From Climacium dendroides (taxonomy: Eukaryota > Streptophyta > Bryopsida > Hypnales > Climaciaceae): a stretch of DNA of 64,000 nt. The position numbers and the translations under genes were made by a program. The stretch is from positions 41,368,555-41,432,554 of the forward strand of contig OX467083.1 of the NCBI GenBank assembly GCA_950106755.1, written 5' to 3'. Shown here piece after piece: positions 11,344 through 21,824 of this stretch. The notes beneath the pieces were generated by a model, which made no database searches, had not been told where the DNA came from, and was given only the letters and a program-made list of their open reading frames with translations. Within the stretch, counting starts at the first letter, position 1. Every line of letters begins with the position of its first letter.

Positions 11344-12239
11344 TGATACTTAAATGAAACTTGAGGATCACACAAATGTCACAATATTATGGAAAAATGA
11401 AAATACTCATTATGCTTTGAAAAACAATGTTTTGAGAACCCTATACTTCAAGTTTAGTGAATTTTGAACATTTTAATGTAGAGAACCACAACACTTCAAG
11501 CTCAAACAATTGCATATCCATAATTTACAATAAACTTTAGAGCTTAATTTTACACCACGTGAACAATTTAAATCATGAATCAACTTCTTTAAAAATCCTA
11601 AACCTAAAAGAAGAGGAAATTAATAGCTATGGAAGTACTATGCTTTTAAAACAACAATTTAAACCTACCTAATTAATTATTAATCGTAATAAATATTAAT
11701 TGAAGGACCTAGTTCTTGGACAAGGATTTGTAATTAAATTTTTTTAATAATTTTTTTTTTAATTAACCCTAATGAATCAAAGTAAAATCATCATTAAACA
11801 ACTTGTTTCCTAAAGCCCTAACCAAGAATTACATTATTGCAAGAAATCACCCAAAACTTAACAAATTCCATCAACACTAATATAGCTTAAATCCTAAACC
11901 CTAAACCTTCAACAAGATGAAAACTCAACAAATATTGCAATCATAAATGCAACATGTACTTTGAGCTCTGCTTGTCCTTCAAGTTTTAATTTGAAAACAA
12001 AAAGTCAAAGATTTACTTGAGGTGTGTGCAACAAGTCGAAGAGGACAAAGAAGGCGGCCAGAGTGCAACGCCGAAGTGCCGAAAAGGTCGAAGAAGGCGC
12101 AGCCTTGCAAAAGTCGTCGGCTGATAACCGGGAGGGGGTGGGTGGTTTTGAAGCCGAGGAAGGGCCTCTGGAGCTCGGGCAGATGGTGGCAACAAGTGGG
12201 GCCCCAATGTTTTGAAGAAAATGTCAGGGACTTAGTACC

Positions 12240-12682
12240 CAGGGGCCGCTTGGAGCGACTCCCGTGGACAAGTTTCATCCTTTGAAGCAACACCGGACGG
12301 CTCCGAAGTCACATGTGTGAGAGACTTTTCCTGAACTCCTACGACGTTGCTGTGCATCATGAAAGTGCCCCTCCACTCCGTTAGTGTAAATGCAATACCA
12401 CAGGAGGAGGGTAACAGGCTAGTACTTTAGCAGTACTACAAGCAATATTGCTTTAATATAAGTACAATGTTTATATTTATAAAATAGTTTAGTACTGCAA
12501 ATATATTATATAAATATTGTATTACTACATAATATAGTATTTTTTATATAAATACAAAATTACTGCAACAAGCAAATAAAACGCCCTCTTTTAATACTTT
12601 TGCAATATTGCATTTGTACTGTTGGAGTTAATTAATAAAAAAAATACAAAATTTATATGATTGCAATATTGCATTTTTATAG

Positions 12683-12683
<1 letters not shown>
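12240..12683. other. Short GC-balanced stretch passing into AT-rich DNA
   Basis: No gene recognised. From about 12420 the DNA is rich in AGTACT and AATATTGC strings, resembling 34380-34900. Both may be copies of one low-complexity repeat. Confidence 0.35.

Positions 12684-12769
<86 letters not shown>
12684..12769. repeat. (TA)n microsatellite, ~86 bp
   Basis: An uninterrupted alternating TA run. Any open frame across it is an artefact. Confidence 0.95.
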
Positions 12770-12770
<1 letters not shown>

Positions 12771-12829
12771 GCATATTGTACTGCAATACACTATTAAAAT
12801 TCATCATTGTTTAAGTAAAAAACATTTTA

Positions 12830-14050
12830 AAGGATGAACTGAAATTCATTAACCTCTAGCTTAACGTATATAGACAAATCTTTTTGCAAAATTGACAATT
12901 TGAAAAGAATCGTTATTAAGTGTTAGTTTGAAGAATATTTTGGATAAAAATAAAAGTTGTAGATTTTGAGTTTTAGATTCCATCCATATGCTTTTGATTC
13001 ACTAATACTATTGTCAAAAAAATTTATAAATTTTGAAAGGGAAATTTCAAAACTCCTAAATTCAATTACAAGCACAATATTATCTTTTTTGTAATGGAAC
13101 CTGGAATAGATTTAAAATGAGGTTCTCCTCATATGGATTTTTTTTGGAATTTTTTTGTTCTTCAAATCTATGAACTTTTTTTTACAAATCCACTTTGAAA
13201 TAAAATCAATGCAATTTTTGGATTTTTGCACTTCCACATTTGTAATTTTAGAAAAACATAAATTGTAGTAAAAATTTAAAATTAGTTTTGTAGACTTACA
13301 TATGTGTGGAAAGCTTTGAATCATTCAATTTCAATGAACGAGTATCATGTATTGAAGATTTCTTGTTTGTAGGCAGTTATTGATGCTTTACTCTAAAATA
13401 AACTTTGAAGTTTTTTCTCTTACTTAATTTTTAATATTTGTGAAAAACAATAAAAGCATAGAATATAGATTTTCTATTACAACATTCCAACCATTGGTAT
13501 AGTCATTTTTTCAATTCTATAATGAAATTCTTAACAATTTCACATTTTGAATCATTCTCAACTACTATCAACTTTCTATGTTTTTCCTATATGTTATACA
13601 ATTCCAACTGATTTGAAAATTTTCAAGCATGTAGCCAACTTCTCTAGGAAAAAGAATCCAAAGAATCACCACTATTTTGGGCCTTTTTTTTTATTATAGA
13701 AAAGCGAGCTTCTAAAATGTTGCTACCCAATTTTTTGCAGGGTAGAAAAAATGATTACAGTAAATTTGAATGCTTTTATCTTGCTATCCATGTGATAGAA
13801 ATGTCAGAAATTTACTATACATGTTTTGAAGTGAAAATTATACAAGATTCTATAATTAAACATGTCCAAAAAAGTTTGAGTCCAAAAATTTGGTACTTGT
13901 ATTCAAAAGGCAGTTTTCAAGCTTTTCTAGTGAAAATATAGTTAGTGAACTTTAGGGATTACAATGAAAGAGGGTAATGGTCTTTTTCTATCTCCTCTCT
14001 TTCAAAAGGATTAAAAGGAAATTAAAAAAAATTGGTGGAAGAAATTATTA
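12830..14050. repeat. Dispersed non-coding repeat family, copy A
   Basis: A long segment aligns by eye with 40470-41430 in the same orientation. Shared strings include TTTCAAGCATGTAGCCA, TCTAAAATAAACTTTGAAGT, AATCCAAAGAAT and CCAAAAATTTGGTA-like sequence in the same order over about 700 bp. No coding capacity is recognised. The family is unidentified. Confidence 0.7.
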
Positions 14051-14890
14051 ATCAGAAACTAATGTTGAAAATTGAACATTCTTTAGTTTGCTAATTGTCT
14101 TCATAAATTTTTTATAAAATCAAGGATTTACCAAATGAATGTGCTCAACAAATTTTTAAATCTTCAATACTATAGATTGTAAGCTACATACATTTAAAAT
14201 TTGCCTTCATCAAAGAAATGATATTCTCCAACAAGTTCAAATTGCATATTCCTCTTCAATTCTTGTTTTTACAAAGGTTTACCAATAAAACCTATTGCTC
14301 TTCAATGCTATTTATCTTTAAAAAAATTAGATACAAACACCCCAATTTTGAAAAAGGAGTAGGACAAACACTCATCATTTTAAAAACAATTTTATGAGTA
14401 AGACTTCTAAGCTACTACCAAAATCATTTAATTACTTTAATTTCATTGTAAACTTGGTTTGGTATAAAATCTCAAAGCAAATCCAAAAGTGAAAGAATTC
14501 TTTATTTCTTTGCAGTAGAAAAAAATATTATAATAAACTAATAAAATTTATTATTATTTTTCAAATTTTGGCTATACAAGTAGTTTTTCCTTGTATATCA
14601 CTCAATCAAACCCCAAATTTATGACTCTTCTTAGTACACATGTTTTTTACTATGCACAATTCTTTTACTTACCATCCCAAATGATATCATGTCACATACA
14701 TTCAAATATAATTTTTGAAATGATGAAATACTTTAGCAATTTTTTTAGCACACTAGTCTTGCAACACTTCAAAAAATTTTAGTACCACAACTTCCTCACA
14801 TCTAGTTACAAGCATAGAAAACATGAATATTCCTACAAAGTTATTAAATTATTCCAACTTCACTAAACAAATCAAGAATAATAGACTCAA
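14051..14890. other. AT-rich stretch, no gene seen
   Basis: Short chance open frames only. I see no domain, RNA gene or transposon end before the element that begins at 14891. Confidence 0.4.
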
Positions 14891-15177
14891 CACTACTAGA
14901 AAATCATGACCAGATCAACAGAAAATCAACAGTTCTTTGTTGATTTTTGTTGTTTTGGGCACTGTAATGATCGTTTGAACAGATTTTTGAATTTTTGTAA
15001 AAATCAACAGAAATGGACAACAATTTTTTGTTGATTTGAGTAGTGCAATGACCAAATCAACAGTTTTGTGTTGAATTTGGATTTTTTTGGAATCTTTTTT
15101 GGAATCTTTTTTGGAATCTTTTTGGAATCTTTTATAAAACTTTTGGAGTTTTTTTTAATCTTTATTAGTATTCTGGA

Positions 15178-15398
15178 AAAACACTTCAAAATATTAAAAT
15201 AGCACCTTAAAACACCCAGAAAACACTTCAAAGTATTAAAATAGCACCTTAAAACACTCAAAAAACACTTCAAAATATTGAAACAGCACCTTATAACATC
15301 CCAAAAAACACTTCAAAATATGAAAACAGCACCTTAAAACTCCCCAAAAACACTTCAAAATATTGAAACAGCACTTTTAAAGACCAAAAAAACACTCA
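15178..15398. repeat. Tandem array, ~42-bp units, copy 2
   Basis: Complement of the array at 2045-2265. About five units contain AAAACACTTCAAAATATT and AGCACCTTA. Confidence 0.8.
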
Positions 15399-15547
15399 AA
15401 AAAATAAAAGTATTAATTTGTGAGTGAATAAGTAAAAGAAATTATGTCCAATAGACATGGAGATCCAACCATGTAGTGGTTGGAGCCTCTTGTTCTATGT
15501 AAAGTGGATTTTTTTTCTTAACTTAAACATTCACAATTCGGAATTTC

Positions 15548-15910
15548 TTAAACTCAGCAGACTTTGGCGGTCATTTCGGCATGGTAAATGAACTTTTTTC
15601 AAAAAACTTTGATTTAAGAAAAGTTAGAGATTGAAGTTAACTTTAATCTCCAAAAAACGGTTTGTGATTTCAAGCCTCCAATCAAAAGTTATAGATAAAA
15701 TTCAGAGAGAGGTAGGAGGGGACATTCGGTTTAACATTTTCAAACATCTTCTCTGAATTTTGTCTATAACTTTTGACTGGAGGCTTGAAATCACAAACCG
15801 TTTTTTGAGATGAAAGTTAACTTCAATCTCCAACTTTTTTTAGTTCAAAGATTTTTGAAAAAAGTTCATTTACCATGCCGAAATGACCGCCAAAGTCTGC
15901 TGAGTTTAAA
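15548..15910. repeat. Internal long palindrome of element copy 2
   Basis: Same structure as 1531-1893. The outer edges are TTAAACTCAGCAGACTTTGG and its complement, with arms of about 170 bp. Confidence 0.85.
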
Positions 15911-15972
15911 AACACCAAACCATAAATGGATAAGTAAAAAAAAAAATTCAATTTGTACATTAAGTTGTGAGG

Positions 15973-16027
15973 TAGTTTAGTGGTTGTAGCCTTGTGCCAT
16001 TGGGCATGAGGTCTCCGGTTTGAACCC
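15973..16027 (+). promoter_or_regulatory. tRNA-like Pol III box A/box B segment in element copy 2
   Basis: Box A TAGTTTAGTGG at 15973-15983 and box B GGTTTGAACCC at 16017-16027, 33 bp apart. The order is conserved with copy 1. It could drive Pol III transcription towards the CACTAGTAG end, or be a captured SINE or tRNA fragment. Confidence 0.55.
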
Positions 16028-16590
16028 CATGGGCGACCGTGGGTTGAGCATGCGGCTACCCGAAAATTCTGGAAAATTTTTCTGCCCGAAAATTTCAGGC
16101 AGCAGAAAAAAAATCCAGATTTAAAAAAAAAAAATTTATTTGACCAAATCAACAGAAAAAAACAACAGATTTCAGTTAGATTTTGTCCAAGACAACGCGA
16201 TCGAAACAACAGAAGCGAACAACAGATTCCTGTTGTTTTGGACACAGTTTTTTCTACTAGTGCAAGATTCACTTTGTTGAAACGTGTTTGGTTCTATAAT
16301 TGTCCAAGTTCAGGCACACACTCCTTGAAGGATTAACTTCTAAATGCCCAAGGGGGGGTTACAACGAAATATAAATAGAATTCCTATACATTGTTACTTT
16401 GCCCACTTTCATAAATTTTGGTCCAAAAGAAAGAGTGAAAAGCATGATGATCAATAATTATACATACAACTTTTATTTACCACATATATATGGAACACTT
16501 GCTACAAAAAATTAATAAAAATCCCAAATGCTAATCATATAACAACCACATAAAACAATTTTGGAGCTACGTGTCACATGTAATTTCTGT

Positions 16591-17841
16591 TTAAAATTTG
16601 AAATTGTTCACAAAATAGTGGACATCTTTTTGAAAGTTTGGAATAATATGAATAGCTTTCAAAATTGATGCTACTTCTATCACCTTATATGATGCATGAT
16701 TGTCTTCTACCCATTTTAATTCTAGACATTTCAAACTTGAATGAATCTCTAGCTCTTTGTACATACGCACAAGACACAATTCTTTTGTTATGTTTGTATC
16801 TTCATGCCTAAATTTCATATAACATTTGAAGAGCAAATGAAGTTGTCCATATGATATTTTCTCTTCCTCCCCTTCACTTCAACCTTAATTGAAACACTTT
16901 CAAACCATTCTTTCCCATGAAAACTTGATGTAGCTCGTGTGAGCATTGGAGTGTCTCCATATCTGGAACTGTCACCAGGACATAGAGCCACAGACCTGTA
17001 AGATTGTAGTACCTACAAATATAACAACATATGAAGATGTGAGTGTTTCCCAAATAAATTAGTAAATAACAAATTGGTTTAGCAATAACAGACTATTAAA
17101 GAAATTATTGTACAAACCTGCGCTCCAGTCAAATTATTTTGATTCATATACATCTCTAAAGAAAGTTTCAATTTTGTGAAAATATCTAGTTGTAAAACTC
17201 TTGCCATAATGCGTTCTTTCTTTGATTGATCACTTCCCAAATATACTTGTCTTGTTGTATCTATATCAAGATCAAAGATCTCCATTTTCAAATTAACTTG
17301 GAAGCCAGCCAAAATATGATGTCCTTCTTGTACACTCTGTGATAATAAAAAAACAATCATTATATAAGACAATTAGCAAGGTCAAAATAATAGTATGGAA
17401 TGAAATGAAAAATCTTTAATATTACATAATCATATCTTTCAAAAATGAAAAGCCAAAAAATCAATGGTGGTTTACAATAATGATTCATTCACACACCATC
17501 TCTAATACTGTATTTTTGCCAATTGGAGGATAATATCCGTCCTTCTTCAATGCACTCATTTGCAGTATTTTCAATCTTCTATTGTACTTCATGATAAAAT
17601 CGAGGAATTGTTTTTTGTTGCTAGACCAGTATGCAGTTTTCACCAATGCTATGTATAAATTCTCATACATATTTGAACTATATTCAACTGGAGCTCCTGA
17701 ACGACAAATTGAAGAAGAGTAGTGTTTCATGGCATGAATCTTCACCAAATTGAAATTTGATTTTTGCCACGTTCCTAAATGTGTTCTGAATGTCATTACA
17801 ACCCTGAAGCAAGCATCACATTCATTATTGCATGAATACAT
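16591..17841 (-). pseudogene. C-terminal part of a Plavaka-like (CACTA superfamily) transposase
   Basis: Three exon-like blocks are seen on the minus strand. The first (17841-17497) contains KIHAMKHYSSSICRSGAPVE followed by YSSNMYENLYIALVKTAYW, the pattern of Plavaka-type transposases (His-x-x-x-His-Tyr, then Gly-Ala-Pro, then a Glu-x-Leu-His-like segment). The second is 17336-17118, with CAG|GTTTGT at its donor. The third runs from 17012 and changes frame near 16860 before ending at 16591 with a VIEVASILKAIHIIPNF segment typical of the family's C-terminus. The N-terminal half is missing and a frameshift is present, so it is inactive. The TE family assignment is from pattern memory. Confidence 0.55.
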
Positions 17842-18334
17842 TCATTACATTAATGTTTTGAAATTAAGCATGAGAATTTGGAATTTTCAAATACTGTGCA
17901 ATACCTTGTGTATGACTTCTATCTAATTTCAGGATAATGTATTAAATTAGTAGCATAATTATCTTTTCATGTAGTCATCCATCGCTATTAAGGAGTCTTC
18001 TGAAAATTCTTTTGACCGACAAGCTAATTGATACCAATGTAAAAAATTTACAACGGCCTCAATGAAGAAATTAGAAAATAGTCCCAACATGCAAAAAACT
18101 ACCACCTACCAATGTAGATGAACAATTTCCAACAATGAAAAGTGTCAGTAACTCTCACAATTACTAACTATCTTTATTTTTATAAATATAATTTATTTAA
18201 GATGAAACTATATCTCCAATTTTTCAATATTCAACTAACATAGTTATGGATTCTGAAAGTGGTACTAAGGTTGAAATAGAACTAACCTGCATTACACAAC
18301 GGTGTTCAAATGCCGCAAAATTTGCATTAGAAGT

Positions 18335-20396
18335 TGTAGAATGAAGATTTCGCTTTTTAGGTTACTTTTTAGTTTTTATTGGAAAAGTATATAGAAAGTA
18401 GTCTAAAAAGTAGGAAAAATAGCTTAAAAATAAGCTAAAAACACTAAAAAGTAGAAAGTAGCTAAAAGAAATCCGAAAAGCAATTTTTAAACTTTATGTA
18501 GTGTGAATAGGGCAATGTGGATGGATGAAATCTGAAATCGGATGAAAAACTGAAAATAGATGAATGGGTTACAAATTGGATGAATGGGACACGATTTGGA
18601 TGAAAAATTGCAAAATGGATGGAAGAGGCGCGGGACCTTCTTCCCAACTCTTAAAAGCCAAAAAAATTTATTTTTTTGAAACACAGTGCATTCAGGAAGC
18701 ACTCGTCAGTTGTAATTCTTTGTGCAATTTCTAATTAAAGTTCATTCTGTGCAATATTGTGTAATTTTGTGAGTTGTGAATCGCAAGAATTTCCTGTCTT
18801 TCTTTGTGTAATCGGGGATCGGAACACTGGTTGTTTGTTTTGAAATCGCGGCAGTCGCAAGTGGTGAAAACAGCGAACTTCAGATTGCAATAACTTTCGA
18901 TCCAGGAGGAATTTGAAGGCGTGCTATATACCGATGGAAAGAGGAAGGAAAATCAGTTAGAATGCACCCAGAAATTTCTCAAATCGGATAAAAACTGGGA
19001 AAGATTTCAGCAGTCGAAGTTTGTAAAGCAATGGTGGGAGAATTGCATCTCAACTTCAGTTTCGACTCAATCTTCAAGAATTCTTCAAATTTATGGGCTG
19101 GATAGAATCGCAGTAATGCGGCAACAGGATCAAGTGTTGAATTAGGCAGACGCTGCCAATTAGCTTGCGTCACTGAGGAGGAAGAATTCGAACTGATCGG
19201 GAGGAGGAAGTTGCTGTATCGGAGCAGACCTTTCTCGAAGGCAGACTCCAATGCTGGTTGCAGATTGGATTGGAAGAAGCTCTCCGTGCGTGTCGAATCG
19301 ACCAGGGTGCGGAAGAATTGCGGAGCAGTTTCGACTCCAGGCGCGATAGGAAGAAAATCGAAAATTCGAGGATTTGGTCGGCGTCGCAGCATCGGCAGAC
19401 ATCAAAATTAGGGATTTGGAATTCCAGACCGACGTTGGGTGAAGACTTGTTGCCCACGGTAATAGGAGAACGGGCACGGTCATAGGACTGATCTCACGGC
19501 CATAGACCCCTTTCCCACGGTTTTAGGCCATTTGGTCATTTAAATGTAAATTTCAGTGTTTTTAGGGCCTGTTTTTGAATTTCAAATTCATTCGCATGGT
19601 TTTGGGCTGGTCCTACATGGTCTTAGGTCCCTTGATTGATTCTTTATAAAATTTCAGTGTTTGGTCTTAGGTTTTATAAGTTTGGTCAATTTATAAATTG
19701 TCTCAATGTTTTGTGTTTGGAATTCAGGCAATTAACCAATGTGGTTTTGGACTAGTTGCCCTGAGACTTGTTGTTCAATCTCAAAAGAAAAGAGAAAGCT
19801 CAAAGACCAAGAATCTGGTACTTTGTCCTAAACCTTTCATACTCCTGCATACTGGACTTGTTGCCTACTGTGACAGACTCGTGTAGTCATTTTGCACATA
19901 GATTCGAAAAGCTCAAAAAGAGCAATTACTGGACCTGTTGCCCCAACACATAAAAAAAGTGTTAATTAATAAATTATTTGTATACTTTAAAAGTATTATC
20001 TTGTATATATATGATTAGGTCATAGGCTGCATCCATGTATAAGACGTGTTGCCCAGCCTGATGTGTTGCCCACGATGTGTTGCCTACCCTAGAATACTAT
20101 ATAGGACCGGGACTCTTAGAACATTGTATCTGCATTAGTGGTAATGGACTGTCCATCAAATTGAGAGAACCTGGGAATAAGGGAAAAGAGAAAGAAAGAA
20201 AGAAAGAAAAAGAATAGAAGAATAAGAATAAAGTTTTCAGGTATGATTCATAAAGTTAGTTTATACATAACCTAAATCTACTTTAAAAGTGATATTAGAC
20301 GCACCAACGATAGACTACGTTGGCTTATCCACGGATGAACCCCTATACTATTGGTACTTGACAAAAAAGTAAAAGTTAGTCAAAAAGTACCTCACA
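18335..20396 (+). repeat. 5' LTR, 2,062 bp
   Basis: Starts TGTAGAATGAAGATTTCGC and ends ACCTCACA, giving TG...CA ends directly before the primer site. The first 1,203 bp match the 3' LTR. The remaining 859 bp have no partner at the 3' end. This unmatched part contains a TATA-like CTATATAG (20097-20104) and a cluster of GTTGCC[C/T] motifs. Open frames on both strands within it are not considered genes. Confidence 0.9.
20097..20104 (+). promoter_or_regulatory. TATA-like box in the 5' LTR
   Basis: CTATATAG lies about 290 bp before the LTR end, a plausible position for the U3/R promoter. It is present only in the 5' LTR because the 3' LTR lacks this part. Confidence 0.45.
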
Positions 20397-20398
20397 TT

Positions 20399-20416
20399 TT
20401 GGCGCCGCTGCCGGGG
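20399..20416 (+). other. Primer binding site (tRNA-Asp type)
   Basis: TTGGCGCCGCTGCCGGGG, two bases after the LTR end. This is the well-known Athila/Tat primer-site pattern with one or two differences, and it fixes the 5' LTR boundary at 20396. Confidence 0.85.
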
Positions 20417-20709
20417 ATAAGCCTTGGCTATCGGTGTCTAAATAGTGTTAGAGTAGAATTTAAAATCTTCCTTTTCATAAATACTGAGAAGAAATAAATT
20501 CTAGGAATAAACGAAAAACATAGAATATGTACTCCTTGTTGCAAATACTTACCTAATTCCAAGGAACACATATATGTTTTTCTAGAATTCCTACAATTCG
20601 CAAACTCTCTAATTTATGAATTAATGTGAAGTACTATAGTAATTGAAATTTAGACTACGTTATTCTAGAGATACTACTTAGAACAAATTTTACACATGTT
20701 AATCTCAAA

Positions 20710-21228
20710 ATGGGAGAAAATGGGAAGTTTATGAAAGATATCATAAACGAGGTTTTAGCAAACCTATTTCCAAAAGAAACTACACCAAAACCAACTAACC
20801 CTGTAATTTCATACAAAAGACCCGTAGATAACAAACAGTGTAAACCTTTTTCAAATTCACCTAAACCCATAAGTTACAAGCACTTTAACTTTAGAAGACG
20901 TAGAACATATACTACTGAAAAACTAAAAGAACTCAGAAACATAAAACGTTGTCATTTTTGTGGTGAAAGTGGACATATTAAAAGGACTTGTACTAAGAAA
21001 CAAGCCTACGACAACCCTAGACAAGATCCACATAAACAAACAACACCTATTCAAACTTTAACCTCTTTTGATAAAGAATTTCTGGAAACCGTTAGAGGAT
21101 TAACACAATTACGGAATCCTCAAATATTGTTAGAAGAATTAAATAGAATACGCACCATAGTCAACACCTTAATTTATTTTTATCCTACTCAAAATAAGCC
21201 CCGTGGAAATAGCTTAAACTTATTTTAA
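20710..21228 (+). CDS. ORF A: 172-aa zinc-knuckle protein upstream of gag
   Basis: An intact ORF starting 294 bp after the primer site. It is basic, with an Arg-rich stretch (FRRRRTY), and has one canonical CCHC zinc knuckle (CHFCGESGHIKRTC, about residues 81-94). A Leu-rich C-terminal part follows. Zinc knuckles bind nucleic acid in Gag proteins, so RNA binding is a fair inference. Most gypsy elements have no ORF here. Ogre elements of the Tat lineage are known to carry an unrelated-looking ORF upstream of gag. I do not recognise the protein beyond its knuckle. Confidence 0.6.
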   Translation: MGENGKFMKDIINEVLANLFPKETTPKPTNPVISYKRPVDNKQCKPFSNSPKPISYKHFNFRRRRTYTTEKLKELRNIKRCHFCGESGHIKRTCTKKQAYDNPRQDPHKQTTPIQTLTSFDKEFLETVRGLTQLRNPQILLEELNRIRTIVNTLIYFYPTQNKPRGNSLNLF

Positions 21229-21260
21229 AATAAAATATAGATTATTCTAAATGAACCAAA

Positions 21261-21754
21261 ATGGGTTATTTATTTCCATGGGAAGTTCCAGAAATACTAG
21301 AAGATTATTACTCTGGACCTTGCCTTTTTATGGCCTTATATAGATTATATAAAGGTGCATACTTTGGACAAGGATTTCACCTAAGTGGAAAATATATAAA
21401 GATAGAGAATTTAAAAATTCAATTGACCAACTCCCTTTAGACATAAAAAGAATTATTTTAAGTAAAATTTGGAATCAAGGTAAACCATTCAAAGGAGTTG
21501 TAGTAAAAACAGGAAAATTGCATTTAGTTTTGCAATTACACTTTCTCTTTGTCCAATTTGGAAAATTGAAACATATAGTGAAACCTAGAGTTCTGAGGGT
21601 ATATGCTGGTTGGACCGGCCATCAAATAGATAGAAGATTTTATATTTTTACCTATGGAACAGTCGATCCATCAAAGACGCCTTTAATACCCGATTTCATG
21701 TGTAGTGAAAAGAAGAACCCCTTAAGCCCATCCTTTAATTTGATATGCCCATAA
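21261..21754 (+). pseudogene. ORF B: second small ORF before gag, frameshifted
   Basis: Begins at ATG 21261 (MGYLFPWEVPEILEDYYSG) and reads well until about 21380, where the frame must drop by one base to continue (DIKRIILSKIWNQGKPFKG, then VYAGWTGHQIDRRFYIF) to the stop at 21754. It contains no motif I know. The continuity of sensible protein sequence across one single-base shift argues for a recently broken gene rather than noise. It lies 33 bp after ORF A and 70 bp before gag, so the three may share one transcript. Confidence 0.5.
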
Positions 21755-21824
21755 AGTAAAAAGGCATCAAGTTAGAATATCAAAATAGAATTCCTTTTTT
21801 TTAATTTATCTATGGCCTCTTTGG

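Larger units (their letters stand above)
5544..12239 (+). mobile_element. Decayed Mutator-like element with candidate terminal inverted repeats
   Basis: The left end at 5544 reads GGCACTAAGTCCCCGACGTT. The complement of the right end (12205-12239) reads GGTACTAAGTCCCTGACATT. The outer ~20 bp match with 3 differences and similarity continues inward for about 40 bp. Between these ends lie a broken SWIM-domain MULE transposase on the plus strand and a second ORF on the minus strand. I could not find a clean 8-9 bp target duplication, so the exact ends are provisional. A hairpin MITE is nested inside at 10510-10659. Confidence 0.5.
14891..16262 (+). mobile_element. Non-autonomous CACTA-ended element, copy 2
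   Basis: A complete 1,372-bp copy. It begins CACTACTAGAAAATCATGAC and ends TTTTTTCTACTAGTG, so both termini carry CACTA followed by (C/G)TAGAAAA. The 3-bp target duplication CAA is present on both sides (14888-14890 and 16263-16265). Contents match copy 1: tandem array (15178-15398), palindrome (15548-15910) and tRNA-like segment (15973-16027). It encodes no transposase, so it would depend on one supplied elsewhere. The broken Plavaka-like transposase 330 bp away is a candidate relative. Confidence 0.88.

Noticed and set aside
15960..16040. A functional tRNA gene
   Set aside because: Boxes A and B are present, but I could not fold a clean acceptor stem and anticodon arm, and the segment is repeated inside a transposon.
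1187..16262. The two 1.37-kb copies as terminal inverted repeats of one giant 15-kb transposon
   Set aside because: Each copy has its own CACTA-type ends and its own distinct 3-bp duplication, so they are separate insertions.
18462..19485. Several open frames in the 5' LTR, repeated at 32838-33861
   Set aside because: They exist on both strands and overlap heavily. They recur only because the LTR is duplicated. No domain is visible.
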